From Rhynchopus sp. YZ270_cl-10 (taxonomy: Eukaryota; Euglenozoa; Diplonemea; Diplonemida; Diplonemidae): a stretch of 64,000 nucleotides of DNA. Of the stretch, positions 1 to 11,003 are shown piece by piece. The stretch spans positions 186,001 through 250,000 of the forward strand of contig OZ037919.1 in NCBI GenBank assembly GCA_964035575.1, given 5' to 3'. A model generated the notes under the pieces. The model was not told the origin of the DNA. It did no database searches and saw only the letters and a program-made list of their open reading frames with translations. The translations under genes were made by a program, and so were the position numbers. Numbering within the stretch: the first letter of the stretch is position 1; every line of letters starts with the position of its first letter.

Positions 1-140
1 TGCACACAGCTCACCACTTCTTTGTGAGTGAAGCGCAAATAGGGGGGGGGGTTTGTGTAAATGTGTTATGTTGTATGTTGTTGTTGTGGGTGTGGCAGAA
101 TATTAGAAAGTTGTTGCTAAGTGTTTTCAGAGTTTTTACG

Positions 141-186
141 ATGTGCATGAGAGAGAGAGACTCATTCATCTTTTTCAAATTTTTCT
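141..186 (+). repeat. H1b hairpin-family repeat
   Basis: ATGTGCATGAGAGAGAGAGA, then CTCATTCATCTTTTTCAAAT and TTTTC. It lies directly before an H1 copy (195). Confidence 0.5.
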
Positions 187-194
187 TCTTTTTT

Positions 195-241
195 CAAGGT
201 GACTAAAGACACGAGGCTTAGGATCATCTTATCAACTTTTC
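195..241 (+). repeat. H1 hairpin repeat
   Basis: CAAGGTGACTAAAGACACGA, then GGCTTAGGATCATCTTATCA and ACTTTTC. The branch-point-like CTTATCAAC is followed by a T/C tract ending in TTTGACAG at 262. Confidence 0.9.
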
Positions 242-656
242 ATTTTTTTTTCCTTTGACAGCAGCAAGGGGGGGACCAGGACCTACTCACTAGATAAAAA
301 CAAAAGTTTTCGAAAATTCGAAAAAAAAAAAAAAATGCAAAAAAAAAAATAAACTAGAAACTACTCAAAGTAGACAACGAGAACTATGACCCTTCCTATA
401 CTGCTGCTGCCAAGACCGAACAAATAGTAACGACATGCCCAACGCCAAAACCGCCGATTTTTTTTAAACGGGTTGTCAATGCAAAAAAAAAAAATCACAC
501 AATTGAACTGTGTGCAAAAATCCCACCCCTCTATCTTTAGTTTTAAACCTCCCCTCTTTTTTCCCCCACTTTTGTTTAAAAAAGGCGGGTTTTCTTTGCC
601 CCCTCAAGCTACCGAGGGGTAACAGAGCAGGGAGGGGCGGGGGGGTTATTTTATTT

Positions 657-703
657 AAGGTGACTAAGCAACGAGAGGCTTAGGATCATCTTATAAACTT
701 TTC
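657..703 (+). repeat. H1 hairpin repeat
   Basis: AAGGTGACTAAGCAACGAGA, then GGCTTAGGATCATCTTATAA and ACTTTTC. A full-strength copy with stem CTAAGC/GCTTAG and a T-rich tract afterwards to TGTGAG at 734. Confidence 0.92.
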
Positions 704-1649
704 TTTTTTCTTTTTTACGCATACTTTTTGTGAGCGGAAAGTGTCAAACGTCGTTCACTCAACCGTGCTTCCGCCAACACCACCACCCCCAACAGGTGAG
801 AGATAATGTGTGGAAGCGTCAACGCATCAAACAACTACAAACAAAGGAGGTGAGGGAACGTCAAAAGCGACACTTTCCTACTACAAACCCAATTCATCTA
901 TTAAGTTCAAACCCCCCCCTTTGGGATGTGTGTCATGCAGTCAGTGCAAGCTGGTGCCGCCTAGCACGCAAAGTTCATACGTCTTTCAAGGGGTTTCCCC
1001 CCATTTTTCTTTTTTCTTTTTTTGTAGGTGATCACCGAGTTTAATACAAGACAGGTTTACGGGTTTGACGGATCTGCACCTGAAAGGGGGGGATCTGGTA
1101 TTTTAACCGCCCGCCTGCCTTCCAAAAACCCCATCCCCAAGAAAACACCATTTTCAACGCATTTTAAACCGTTCGAGGTTACAAGCCCTCCACACACACA
1201 ACACACACACCTCTGTGAGGGGGTCGCTTGACGTTTTTTTTGCTATTGCATCCTTCCCAAAAGGCACAACAGCAACCGGCGTCTTGAGACCTCCCCCCCC
1301 TCCCCCTCCCCTTCCTCCTCCTCTTCCTCACCCACGGATGCCACCTACCCCTTTCTCTATATTCCCCCTCGCCCCGTCTCGCTGCCATCTTTTTTTTTCT
1401 TTTTGCGCTGCCTCCCCCAGAAAGTATATTTGTATTCTTTTTTAAAAAAGATGGATTTCACCCCTCAAATTTTACAATTCTCTTTTATCTCTCTTTTTCT
1501 CTCTCCCATTTTCCCACTACTGCGTCACTTTGTTAATTCAAATAGACCACCTTCCTGTACCCTCCACTCTGTAGCCTCCACTGCACCCTCCACCTTTAGG
1601 TGTTCATATTTTTGTTGTTGTTGTTGCAAAGACAAAAGCATACACTACC

Positions 1650-2507
1650 ATGGCCTTCGTGCTCCCCCCTCTGCCCTGGGCTACTGGCGCGCTTGCTGCT
1701 AAAGGCATCTCGCAGGAGCAGGTGGAGTTCCACTACGCCAAGCACCATGCTGGCTACGTGACAAAGCTCAACGCCGCAGCGGAGCAGCGCCCAGAGCTCA
1801 AGGGCATGTCGCTTGTGCAGCTCATCACCTCGAAGGACAAGACGTACAACCTTGCTGCACAGATCTGGAACCACACCTTCTACTGGAGCTGCATGTATGT
1901 TCCGCTCATGACTTTATTTTTAAAAAAATGTTCATCTTTTGGTGACGAAACATTGTGGTACTTAAGTTTTCTCTGTTTATTTTTTGGGCCAGTCTCTGCG
2001 CCATGCACGGCAAACAGTTCGTCCATATGTTCTTCCCTGCAGCCATGGTGATCCTTTTTTGGGCACAGTGTCTTACCCCCTGCCCAGGATCTTTGCGTTC
2101 CTATCATTTCACTTTTTATTAGTTTTTTTTCCACCACACTACTCATACCTCTTTCCCTCAGGTCCCCACAGGGCGGAGGAGCCCCCACTGGACGTGTTGC
2201 GGAGCTGATTGAGCGTGACTTTGGCTCTTTTGAGGCAATGAAGAAGCAGTTCTCCACTGCTGCGGCAGGACACTTTGGGAGCGGATGGGCGTGGCTGGTG
2301 CTAGACGGCGGGCGGCTGAAGGTGCATCAGACACACGACGCAGGGTGCCCACTCTCAGAGGGCCTCAAACCCGTCCTGACCTGCGACGTGTGGGAGCACG
2401 CCTTCTACATTGACTACAAGAACGACAAGGCACGCTACGTGGCATCCTTCTGGGACACAGTCAACTGGGACTTCGTCAACAGCAACGTGCGCTCTGCCTC
2501 GCTCTGA
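1650..2507 (+). CDS. SOD: Iron superoxide dismutase, two exons
   Basis: Converts superoxide to oxygen and hydrogen peroxide. Exon 1 is 1650-1894, the intron 1895-2161 (GTATGT to CCCTCAG) and exon 2 2162-2507. The join falls inside the Met82 codon and gives a 196-residue protein, the usual length for the family. Visible motifs are the N-terminal helical hairpin with FHYAKHH, NHTFYW, GGGAPTGR, HFGSGWAWLV and the family signature DVWEHAFY. The expected metal ligands are His28, His75, Asp157 and His161. The N-terminus resembles kinetoplastid Fe-SODs, which as a rule lack introns, so the intron is notable. No targeting peptide is obvious, and the tail SASL is at best a weak peroxisome/glycosome-type signal. 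The intron contains an open stretch near 2000-2045 that is not needed for the fold. The family call is secure; cell location is unknown. Confidence 0.95.
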
Positions 2508-3042
2508 GGAGGATGAGATGGAGGGGGAGGAGGAGGGCAGCCCTGAAAGGCGACGCGTGAGATGGCTTTTTTGACACAATATGTGAAAAGAGGCGTGAGT
2601 GGGTGAGGGGATGGGGGTGCTGCCGTGACGGCCCCAGTGGTAGTGGGTGGTAGTGTGCTGTGGTAAATGGTGGTGGTGGCAAGGGGGGGTTTTTGTGCCA
2701 GGGCGAACACCTTCCCCCGCACCCCCTCCAGCAACGAACGTGATGGAACATTTTTAAAAAAAATGTTGTAATAAAAAGGGCATTTTTTTCTCCCCTCTTT
2801 TGAAGGATGTGCGTACCCGAGATGGCGGGAGCATGGTTCATCCTTTTTTTTCTTCTCCAAATTCTTTTTCTTTGCTGCAAGCTCTCTTTTCCTCTGGTGT
2901 ACATTGTGCGACATTGTCACAACATTTGCCGAGAGGGCGTTCCTAGTCGAATCCTTCAAGCCTCATTACGCATCCTTTTTGTAAAGGTGCCTTTTTCAAA
3001 ATGTTTCTGTAGTGCGGCAGTCTGGTCTTAGCACTGAATGGG

Positions 3043-3134
3043 GTGGGAGGGAGAAGAGACGTCCCGACGTGTTGGCACTGCCTCCTCGCTGTTGCGTGGA
3101 CGGCTGTAGTGCCATCAGCGTTTTGGGTGTGTGG
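3043..3134 (+). repeat. R70 repeat, copy 1
   Basis: Core contains CCCGACGTGTTGGCACTGCC, CTCCTCGCTGTTGCGTGGAC and GGCTGTAGTGCCATCAGCG, preceded by a G-rich GGTGGGAGGGAGAAGAG lead. It lies in the SPL-A upstream module. The same core occurs eight times in the window, always near an SPL gene and on the same strand. Confidence 0.9.
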
Positions 3135-3332
3135 AGTGTGTGTAGGGCTGGGCTTGGTTGATGTTGCGTCTTGTCCCTGCACAGCGGCTCTCACTTCTGT
3201 CACTTCTGCTGCCATGTGGTGTTTGGTGCAACGTTACTCCCTGGCTGTGGTTGCACCCTGGGCTTACAGCTCCGACTTTGAACGTGGACTGTGCGTCCCG
3301 TGAGGACGTATGTGGGAACCTTGGATGACAGT

Positions 3333-3437
3333 GGGGTGGGGTGGGGTGGGAGGGAGAAGAGATGTCCCGACGTGTTGGCACTGCCTCCTCGCTGTTGCGT
3401 GGATGGCTGTAGTGCCATCAGCGTTTTGGGTGTGTGT
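3333..3437 (+). repeat. R70 repeat, copy 2
   Basis: Near-identical to copy 1, with one visible change (GGATGGCTG for GGACGGCTG). It is preceded by three GGGGT units and sits 300 bases after copy 1, so this pair is probably a local tandem duplication. Confidence 0.9.
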
Positions 3438-4063
3438 AAGCTGGGTTTGCGTGGTCAGGGCATTGTGGTCGCTTGACCTCTGCCCCTGTCCTCTGTGCTC
3501 CGTGCATTGTGCACTGTGTATGGTTGCAGCTGCTTGCTGTGCTCTGGTGCGGTGCGACCATTCGCAGTGATGACGTGTGTCCTGAGGGTGGGGTCTGCAC
3601 TGCACTGCACTCTGCGGTGGGCGCCACTCCATGCCTGAGGGCTGAGGTGCCAGACCATCAGGGTGGGGGGGCTTGATATAAGGTGTCTGGCGCAATGTTG
3701 CATACCTGTCTGTGGTGGCACCCTTGCCTCTCAAAAGAAAGGGTTGAGGTGGGGAGGGAGGGAAGGGGTGGCAGAGACGTTGCCAGCCTTCTGTTGCTTG
3801 ACCTTGTTCAGGGAGTCATTCTTGGAGAAGCATGGGGCAAATGCATGTTTACGGACTAGGTTTGCACATCTCTGCCACAGTGTGTGTTTCCTTCAGCATG
3901 AGCGGCTGACGGCACGCTAGTGGTCTGCAGGGTTGCCTTCGCACCTGCTTTGTACCAATGCACTGCTTAGCAGACCTGTCTCTAGTGTGCTGCCAGTGCT
4001 GTTCCACCTGAGGTTGGCATGGTATCAGAGGGTGCAGGAGGTGCTACTGTTTTGTCGCTGCTC

Positions 4064-4156
4064 TGGTGGGAGGGGTGGGAGGGAGATGTCCCGACGTGTT
4101 GGCACTGCCTCCTCGCTGTTGCGTGGACGGCTGTAGTGCCATCAGCGTTTGGGTTG
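4064..4156 (+). repeat. R70 repeat, copy 3 (proximal to SPL-A)
   Basis: Lies about 125-215 bases before the SPL-A start codon. The lead is GGGAGGGAGATG rather than GGGAGAAGAGATG, the same variant found before the truncated SPL copy at 62640. Confidence 0.9.
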
Positions 4157-4280
4157 TACGTGTTTGAAATCGATTGTGGGTCCATGCCTGTGATGCCTGT
4201 GTGAGCTGAGCCATGCATGTTGTATCTTCATTGTTCCGCTTCTGCTTCAAGACTTCCCCAAACACTTCCCTTATCACACA

Positions 4281-5969
4281 ATGTCCGCTCTGAAGCAGGC
4301 TGTGGCGCAGGTGATCCAGAGTTTCAACGACCGTTACGACGGTACCCCTCCAGCAACGCTTGTTGCCTCTGCCCTCATCGGTGCGTACGCACTGCACACA
4401 CTGAAGCCTGTTGTGCTGGCACCTGGCGATGTTGCGGAGGATGCCAAGCTGTGGTTCTTCATGGTGCTGCGTAACTACGCTGGCGATGCACTCGGCATCG
4501 GCAAGGCTTTGGACGAGGCGAAGAAGGGCTTCGTGAAGGACTTTGCCGACAAGCAGGTGACCATCAAGACGAACTACCCCCGCCTGCCTTCCGACCCCAT
4601 TCCACGTACGCAGGTGCTGAAGGAGCTCGAGGACCTTGCTGAGATCAACGGCGACTTCTCGGAAGGACAGTACTCAGGCTGTGTGTACCACGGCGGCAAC
4701 GACGGGTACACAGAGTTCATCAACGACGCCATGAACGTGCACCAGTGGACGAACCCCATGCACGGAACACAGTTCAGTGGTGTGCGCAGAATTGAAGGTG
4801 AAATCATTTCGATGATTGTGAAGATGTTCCACGGAGACGACGAAGCCTGTGGAGCGATGACGTCTGGAGGAACGGAGTCGATCCTGCTTGCGATGAAGGC
4901 ATACCGTGAGAAGGCAAAGACGGAGCGTGGTGTGACGGCACCCGAGCTGGTTGTGCCTGTGACTGCACACGCAGCGTTTGACAAGGCGGCACACTACTTC
5001 GGACTGAAGATCCGCCACGCACGCATGGACCCCGACACCTGCAAGGTGGACATGAAGCACATGAAGAGCCTTGTGAACTCGAACACCATTGCGCTGGTGG
5101 CGTCTGCACCACACTTCCCGCACGGTATTGTGGACCCTGTGGAGGAGGTGTGTGCCCTTGGGCTCAGCTGGGGCATCCCTGTGCACGTGGACGCGTGTCT
5201 GGGAGGGTTCATCATTGCCTTCATGGAGAAGGCGGGTCTGGAGCTTGACGAGCGCTTCGACTTCCGTGTGGAGGGTGTGACCTCCATCTCGTGCGACACA
5301 CACAAGTACGGCTTCGCCCCCAAGGGCAGCAGCTGCATCTTGTACCGTGATGCCGCACTCCGGAAGTACCAGATGCACTCCCAGCCCAACTGGCCTGGTG
5401 GTGTGTACGCTTCCCCCACCATTGCTGGGTCGCGTGCTGGCAACGTTCTCGCGGGCACGTGGGCAGCGATGCTCTCGCACGGAGAGAACGGATACGTGGA
5501 GGAGACACGCAACATTGTGACCACTGCACGCTTCATTGCCGACGAGCTCGCGAAGGCCCCTGGTGTGAAGGTTCTCGGAAAGCCGCTTGCAAGTGTGGTG
5601 GCCTTCACCTCGGAGGACTTCGACATCTACAGAATGGTGACGTTCCTTGTGGACCGTCACTGGGACATGAACGTGCTGCAGTTCCCGTCTGCCCTGCACA
5701 TCTGCGTGACACGTATCCACACCCTTGACGAGATGAAGCACGCAAAGCGCTTCATTGCCGACGTGGCAGAGGCTGCTCAGGAGTTCATGAAGACGAAGGA
5801 CCAGAAGGCGGAGGGCGGTGCTGCGATCTACGGAACGACGCAGTCCATCCCTGACCGCAGCATCATCTCCGATGTCACCAGCATGTACTTCGATGCGTAC
5901 TACAAGATCATGGTATGCATGTTTGCAATGTGTTGCCAGGACACCAGCCCCACCTCCACCACGGAGTAA
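4281..5969 (+). CDS. SPL: Sphingosine-1-phosphate lyase, copy A
   Basis: PLP-dependent enzyme that cleaves phosphorylated sphingoid bases into a fatty aldehyde and phosphoethanolamine, the exit step of sphingolipid breakdown, normally at the ER membrane. The open frame codes 562 residues, close to family length. A short hydrophobic stretch near residues 25-45 could be the ER anchor. The group-II decarboxylase-type fold follows, with TSGGTESILLA, HVDACLGGF and SCDTHKYGFAPKGSS; the PLP lysine is Lys342. The start at 4281 matches the start of copies B and C, three codons shorter. Family homology ends at about YYKI; just after it lies GTATGC at 5913, a likely donor, so the last 20 or so residues may be intron read-through. 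The central part is almost identical in DNA to copies B and C. Function is secure; the C-terminus is not. Confidence 0.93.
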   Translation: MSALKQAVAQVIQSFNDRYDGTPPATLVASALIGAYALHTLKPVVLAPGDVAEDAKLWFFMVLRNYAGDALGIGKALDEAKKGFVKDFADKQVTIKTNYPRLPSDPIPRTQVLKELEDLAEINGDFSEGQYSGCVYHGGNDGYTEFINDAMNVHQWTNPMHGTQFSGVRRIEGEIISMIVKMFHGDDEACGAMTSGGTESILLAMKAYREKAKTERGVTAPELVVPVTAHAAFDKAAHYFGLKIRHARMDPDTCKVDMKHMKSLVNSNTIALVASAPHFPHGIVDPVEEVCALGLSWGIPVHVDACLGGFIIAFMEKAGLELDERFDFRVEGVTSISCDTHKYGFAPKGSSCILYRDAALRKYQMHSQPNWPGGVYASPTIAGSRAGNVLAGTWAAMLSHGENGYVEETRNIVTTARFIADELAKAPGVKVLGKPLASVVAFTSEDFDIYRMVTFLVDRHWDMNVLQFPSALHICVTRIHTLDEMKHAKRFIADVAEAAQEFMKTKDQKAEGGAAIYGTTQSIPDRSIISDVTSMYFDAYYKIMVCMFAMCCQDTSPTSTTE

Positions 5970-6870
5970 CAAACCCAATTATCATGTTTACTTTCCCCAC
6001 CCAAAATATTGATGCTGTTTTTATGGGAAGCAGTGTACCCTGATATTGTTTAGTTTTACCTCTCTCTGGCACGTTGTCATTAGTTTTACTTTATTTTTGG
6101 TTTTGTGGCCATACATGAACCAGAGATGCCACTCACACCCCAAATGTAACGGCCCATTTTTTTTACTTTGTCAAAAACAATTTTTACCACATTTTACACG
6201 AGCATTGAAGCTGCGTTTAGGCAACGTACACATACCACTACCACCACCACAGCCCGCAGAGGAAGTGACCACAGAATAGGCAGCACCTCCCCATTGCTAC
6301 ATCATGCCACATGCTCACTTCTCACTCCATGTTGTTCTGTCGATCCGTCTAACTCCGCACGTAAACCTCTTTCTAGGTGTACCCACCTACCCACTGTTGA
6401 GCCGAGTTTATTCGTCTCCGCATGCCTGCTTTGCCTCCCTCTCCCCGCTGCTTCCCTTTGTTTCTTCACCAGTATATGGACTCTGTCGACCATTTGTGTG
6501 TGTGTGTGTGTGGTCTGCACACAAACCTAAAGCGATCCAAGCTTACTCTTTTCCCTCCCATGTTTTGCGTTTCCCCCCCCCCCTCCCTCTGCATATTGAT
6601 TTTAATCCCTGTTATATGTTCCCAGCACTGTACGCTGCTCGTGTGCTTCATTCTCCAGGTCGTTTCGAGGTGGGGCGAAGACGCCCCCCTCTTTTGTCTT
6701 AGGACGAAGAAAACAGAAAACAGAAAACTTTTATTTTTTTTGACAGATGTATTGTATACGAGACTTAACTCATCTGCCAAACAGTTGTTTTTCCCCCTCT
6801 CTTTTGCATTCAGAAAACAGAGTATCTCCCCCCTCCCTGTGGAAGTGGGGAGGGGAGGGTTGAGCTGTGT

Positions 6871-6911
6871 GTGTACGAGAGAGACACATACATCTTTCAA
6901 GTTTTCTTTTG
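6871..6911 (+). repeat. H1b hairpin-family repeat
   Basis: GTGTACGAGAGAGACACATA, then CATCTTTCAAGTTTTCTTTT. It is followed by TTTTGTTTTTGGACAG at 6930, an acceptor-like end. Confidence 0.55.
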
Positions 6912-7709
6912 CGTTTTGTTTTTGGACAGCGCTTTTTTGAAGCCTGGTTCAGGACAAATGATAGAGAGGGGATGGGGTGTACAAAGTGCGGACGTTGCCT
7001 GCCGCCTGGTGTGTTATCGATGACCTATAGGAGATACTTTTTTTTGGGAAAAGGAAAAAGAAAATATTATTACGGAATACACATGCTCGAGTGTGCTGAC
7101 TATTCCAATGAATTTTTTTCTCTCAAAAAATTTGAGGATAAAAAAAGTGTTTATTTTTCGATGACGTCTACGTTAGGTAGAAGCAGGCTGCGTCTGATAT
7201 GTTTGTATCCCTTTTTTCTTCTTTTCCTTTACCCCCCCGCTACCTTCTAGCACGTAGTGTATTAAGAAGCTAGACAAAGAAAGCCAACGTTCAGATCTTG
7301 GATAACAGTATTTCCCCTTGAATCCCTTTTTCACCTTTGCGCCAAATAGATTGTTTTTTTTACCCCCCTATTTGGCTGCGTTCAACGAATAAAAGCACTG
7401 TTATTTTTATTGTTATGAAGTTGGCGGATGATATATTGTCTAGTTTTTTGCTTTTTTTTTTGTCTTTTCAAAAAAGACCTCTGTTTACCTTTGATTCACC
7501 TGATTTTTTTTCTTCAGGTTTGCCTTCTTTGAATTGACCATACATCTTCAAATGTCTCCCTACCCCCCTTCCCATCCCTTCCCTCATCATGAACCGTGTG
7601 TTCGACCCTCGGACAAACCAGGATGACAGTTTTTGTATTTATGGCAACATCATGACAACCCTTTTTTGTTTACATTATTTGTCTTGAATTACATTATGAA
7701 TATTGTGAT

Positions 7710-7758
7710 CAAGGTCTACTAAGCAACGAGAGGCTTAGGGTCATCTTCTAAACTTTTC
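7710..7758 (+). repeat. H1 hairpin repeat
   Basis: CAAGGTCTACTAAGCAACGA, then GAGGCTTAGGGTCATCTTCT and AAACTTTTC. Stem CTAAGC/GCTTAG. The T-rich tract runs to GCGTTCAG at 7785. Confidence 0.92.
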
Positions 7759-8088
7759 ATTGTTTTTTGCATTATCGCGTTCAGTGACATCAGTTCGGTT
7801 ACGAATACGTTTTGGCATCGTAGGTCAGTTAGAGGTATACCCGCAATAGGATATCGTTTAGGTTTGACTGAATAAGGCCATATTCCCCTCTTTAAAAGAT
7901 GTGTCCATTCTTTTATAGAAAAATGTAAGATTTCTTCGAGTTGACTTAGTTCAAAAGGTTATCCTGGTCCGTTTTTTTGGGGTATTTTAATGTTTTGTCT
8001 TTTTTGTTTTTTGAAGACTTGTTGGCGTAGTGCAGTTGCACACACTGTGCACTTCACACCCCTAAAGTTAATCCTCATTTTTTCCCCT

Positions 8089-8136
8089 CAAGGCGACTAA
8101 GTGCAGTGGGCGCTTAGTTTTCATCTTTCAATTTTT
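8089..8136 (+). repeat. H1 hairpin repeat, variant stem
   Basis: CAAGGCGACTAAGTGCAGTG, then GGCGCTTAGTTTTCATCTTT and CAATTTTTTTC. The stem here is ACTAAG/CTTAGT with an inner GC pair, so the paired arms changed together relative to other copies. The next AG is at 8160. Confidence 0.8.
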
Positions 8137-8388
8137 TTCTTCATTTTGTTATCTATTTAGTCATTTCTACAGTTTCAAGGATTCTGTGAAGAAAACGATG
8201 AAGTGTTTTGCACTTTTGAACCATTCCTTTCTTTTTAAAGGATCCGATTATGTCATCAGTCTTTCTTTGTTTCTTCCCTTTTTTCGCTTCTATTTATAGG
8301 AGGAGTTGGGTTTGATATTTAACAACAGGGCTATGAAATATGGTGATAAACAAAAAGGAATGGGGGGTGTCAGACAAAAAAAAAAAAT

Positions 8389-8445
8389 TAGTGGAGTTCA
8401 TCCTCGGGTGTCTACACTAATACAACCAAGTTTTCAAAAAAAAGG
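8389..8445 (+). repeat. H2 A-tailed hairpin repeat
   Basis: TAGTGGAGTTCATCCTCGGG, then TGTCTACACTAATACAACC and AAGTTTTC, followed by a long A-rich stretch. Identical in core to 14851 and 22834. Confidence 0.85.
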
Positions 8446-8938
8446 AAAAAAAAAAACCCCCCAACTTTTCATTGATCTCATCCAACCCTCTTCATGGATG
8501 AGGGTTGGATGCTTGAGAGTAGGGGTGTGGGTGTGCGGTTCCTGAGCGGGACCTTTGCACGGTGGTGAAGTTTAATTGAGTTGACTTGTGGTTTTTACTT
8601 TGTAGTGTTTCACCGTCGATTGACAAAACAGCGAAACCATAAGTAAAGCGGAAGTCATTTTACTTCACCTTACAGACAATAGTTCAATTGAACCCAAAAA
8701 AAAAAGGGGTTTTTTTAAAATTCATGTCTCTGTACAACCAAATTTTACATTATTTTTTGTGTGCACAGTGAGGTATACATTCTGCAGGGAAGGGTATTTT
8801 TTTCCCCCACAAAAAAATAAAAAAAACAAAAATGTGGTAACTGCGGCTCAGCGTTGCCACATTTCTTTTTTTGTGTATATCTGCCCTTCCCTTATCTCTA
8901 TCTCTTAGTCGTGACTGTATTCTGATAAATTGCCTACT

Positions 8939-9030
8939 CATAATACACATCACAATGCAGCTGTATTGTGATGTATATTAATGTATTATGGGCCAATCTA
9001 TCACAATACAACCACTAATCCCCCTCTTCC
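8939..9030 (+). repeat. H5 palindromic repeat, copy 1
   Basis: TAATACACATCACAATGCAG and CTGTATTGTGATGTATATTA are 20-base arms that pair at 18 positions. The flank continues with TATCACAATACAACCACTAA. It is matched by 14426-14510. Confidence 0.85.
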
Positions 9031-9473
9031 TCCGCCCTTTTTTTTCCACCACCCACACTCACACTCACTATCAGCGTGGGTGTGGGTTGTGCTTTGGTTA
9101 TTAGTTCCGGTCTATTTTGCTTTTTTCTTCTTCCAAAAAAGGTGCGCAACGTGTTTCCCCCCCACGGAAGGCAAGCCATCTCACCCATCTCCGACTTTTT
9201 CTGCCTCCTCTTCAGGGCAGGTTATCACCTGCAGCATTTTTGGTTTTGCCCGCCCACAAAAAGCTTTTTGTGTTAGGGCATGACTTTATGCATGGGCTAT
9301 TTTACTTTTTTTCAAAGAATCATTGAATACCTCTGAATGGTGCGGTGCGTCTACACTAAAACGTAGTCGTTCCCTTCAATCAGGCTACACTATACCCCCA
9401 ACAGATTTTCAAAAAAGGCAGGTGTGTACCCTGCCGTCGCTAATAACCAAAAATTAGGATATTTTTGTGTTTT

Positions 9474-9529
9474 ATTTAGTGCACCCTATTATACCTTCTA
9501 TTCAGTAGAATAGTTAGTATATGAAACAA
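9474..9529 (+). repeat. H4 repeat, copy 1
   Basis: Starts ATTTAGTGCACCCTATTATA, contains the hairpin CTATTC-AGTA-GAATAG and ends ATATGAAACAA. Identical to 14579-14634. Confidence 0.85.
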
Positions 9530-10320
9530 TGTTTTGCTTTTTTCCCCTCTCCCGAAGCAGTGGCAAAGGACTCTTCAAGGTTAAGTTTGTAGTCCCATTT
9601 TTTTTTCGATCTTCTCATCCATTTTTTCTCCCCTTTTGCACCGTTTTGTAGAATGTCAGTAGACGGGTTGTCGTTCTGCTTCGCTGCTTTGCATTACCCC
9701 CTTCCGTATCTCACCGTTTTCATTTTTTTTTGCTGTTGTTGTGGCCAGAGCAATTTTGTGGTCGTTCATTGTGCCCCCCTCCTTTTTTTTTGGATTGCGC
9801 CTTTTTTGTGCCGCTTTTCAAAGAAAAGAGAATAAAAAAAGCCCAGCGGTTGCCACATCCATCGCCTTCACCATCTTCTCCCCCCTGCCTTATGGGCTTC
9901 AAAACAAATTCAAAAAAAAAAAAAAATGGTATCTCTATTTCCCTACAACCCACTTAAACCAGCTGATGCCTTTTCAAATGATCGTGTAGTGCTCGCTCTG
10001 GTGGTGGAGTGCAGAGGTGCTGGCAGTGTGCGTATAAATTGCTTCTGGTGGGAGTGGCATGTCGCAGCCACCTTGGGGGGTCTGCAGGTTGTCAAGTTCA
10101 TGGTGTGTCTGAAGGGAGGGGGTCTGATAAAGTGCGATGCAATGCTATTTTGTGCTATTTTGGGGTACGTAGACCACACCAGTTCACCTTTCTTTGTGTG
10201 TGTTGAGGGTACCATGGATTGTCAAATCCATCGACACCCCATAGCATTAAGGGCTACTGGAGCAGTTCGTCCTCAGGTGGGTGTATGTGGGGCTTGGTGA
10301 GTAGGGCAGCTTGGATAGGG

Positions 10321-10446
10321 AGGGGAGGGGTGGGGTGGGGTGGGGTGGGGTGGGGTGGGAGGGAGAAGAGATGTCCCGACGTGTTGGCACTGCCTCCTCG
10401 CTGTTGCGTGGACGGCTGTAGTGCCATCAGCGTTTTGGGTGTGTGG
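10321..10446 (+). repeat. R70 repeat, copy 4, with GGGGT run
   Basis: The R70 core is preceded by five GGGGT units and a GGGAGGG lead on the + strand, a strong candidate for G-quadruplex formation. It is about 560 bases before the SPL-B start and matched by copy 6 in the duplicate unit, which has fewer GGGGT units. Confidence 0.9.
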
Positions 10447-10827
10447 GGTGTGTGTGTAGAGTAGTAGAGGGACCCTCCAAGAAAGGGTTGAGGAGGGGGG
10501 GCAGGGGCGTTGCCAGCCTGTGGTGCTTGCATGCAGCTCTGTGCTGTGCAAGGCGTGCAGCCACGTCTGTGAGAGCATGTGTGTGCTGCCACTGCAGGTT
10601 GTAACGAAGGCTGTTGCGTCTGCTTTCAGTGATGTTTCGTGTTCACGTGGCTCAACTCTTTAGGGCTGCTCGGGGGTGGTATGGGGTATGGGTATGGGCG
10701 TGGGCAGGGCAGCAGTGCTGTGAACAAGCCTCTGTCCACAGCTAACAGCTTCCTGCGTCCGCCTCGAGTGGAGGGTGAGGATGAGGTGAGGTGGTGTGTT
10801 TGGTGTCGTGCACAGCAAACATTTCCG

Positions 10828-10895
10828 CACCCGACGTGTTGGCACTGCCTCCTCGTTATTGCGTGGACGGCTGTAGTGCCATCAGCGTTTGGGTT
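10828..10895 (+). repeat. R70 repeat, copy 5 (proximal to SPL-B)
   Basis: Core only, without the G-rich lead. GTTATTGCG replaces GCTGTTGCG. It lies about 110-180 bases before the SPL-B start, a spacing like copy 3 before SPL-A and copy 7 before SPL-C. Confidence 0.9.
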
Positions 10896-10970
10896 GCTTT
10901 GCTTTACTTTGCGACGTGGACATGGACGTGGGGTGTTTCACTTTGATGCTATTGGTACACATGGTGCAGT

Positions 10971-10992
10971 ATCTCTCTCTCTCTCTCTCTTT
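10971..10992 (+). repeat. CT-repeat just upstream of SPL-B
   Basis: A run of about ten CT units ends 12 bases before the start codon. It is mirrored before SPL-C (40046-40068) but absent before SPL-A and the truncated copy. No AG lies between it and the ATG, so if the gene is trans-spliced the run would be in the 5' UTR. GCAG at 10965-10968 could be the acceptor. Confidence 0.6.
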
Positions 10993-11003
10993 TATACACA
11001 ACA

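Larger units (their letters stand above)
1..1649. other. Spacer upstream of Fe-SOD
   Basis: No gene is supported here. The stretch is rich in A and T runs and holds two H1 hairpin repeats (195-241 and 657-703) and one H1b-like copy (141-186). A short open stretch around 730-795 ends at a GTGAGA donor-like site, and a TTTTTTTGTAG acceptor-like site lies near 1027, so an unrecognised small exon is possible but unsupported. A T-rich tract (GTTGTTGTTGTTGCAAAG) ends in AG about 18 bases before the SOD start and is a candidate trans-splice acceptor. Confidence 0.5.
2508..4280. other. G/T-rich spacer and SPL-A upstream module
   Basis: No gene is supported. From about 3040 the + strand is strongly G/T-rich. 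Three copies of the ~70-bp R70 repeat lie here (3043, 3333 and 4064). The part at 3722-3800, with AAAGAAAGGGTTGAGG and GTTGCCAGCCT, matches sequence upstream of the other SPL genes (about 10465-10525 and 39505-39560), so this is a diverged copy of the same upstream module. The last ~250 bases before the SPL-A start are repeated almost exactly before the truncated copy at 62640. Confidence 0.6.
5970..10245. other. 4.3-kb spacer without a supported gene
   Basis: The first ~330 bases hold an ACC-rich stretch (about 6226-6300) that resembles the sequence after SPL copies B and C, so it is the old 3' flank of the SPL unit. The rest is T-rich. It contains an H1b-like hairpin repeat (6871-6911), H1 copies (7710 and 8089), an H2 copy (8389), an H5 palindrome (8939) and an H4 copy (9474). 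Open frames here are short and have no coding character. Confidence 0.6.

Noticed and set aside
2000-2045. Extra exon inside the SOD intron (CAG-TCTCTGCGCC to GCCATG-GTGATC)
   Set aside because: Direct joining of 1894 to 2162 gives the conserved CMSPQGGGAPTGR; an extra exon would disrupt the fold.
4674-5978. Antisense ORFs of 430-600 codons opposite each SPL gene (4674-5978, 11406-12695 and 40085-41899)
   Set aside because: They mirror the codon bias of the sense gene, are rich in His/Val/Leu without domains, and change wherever the sense gene is conserved.
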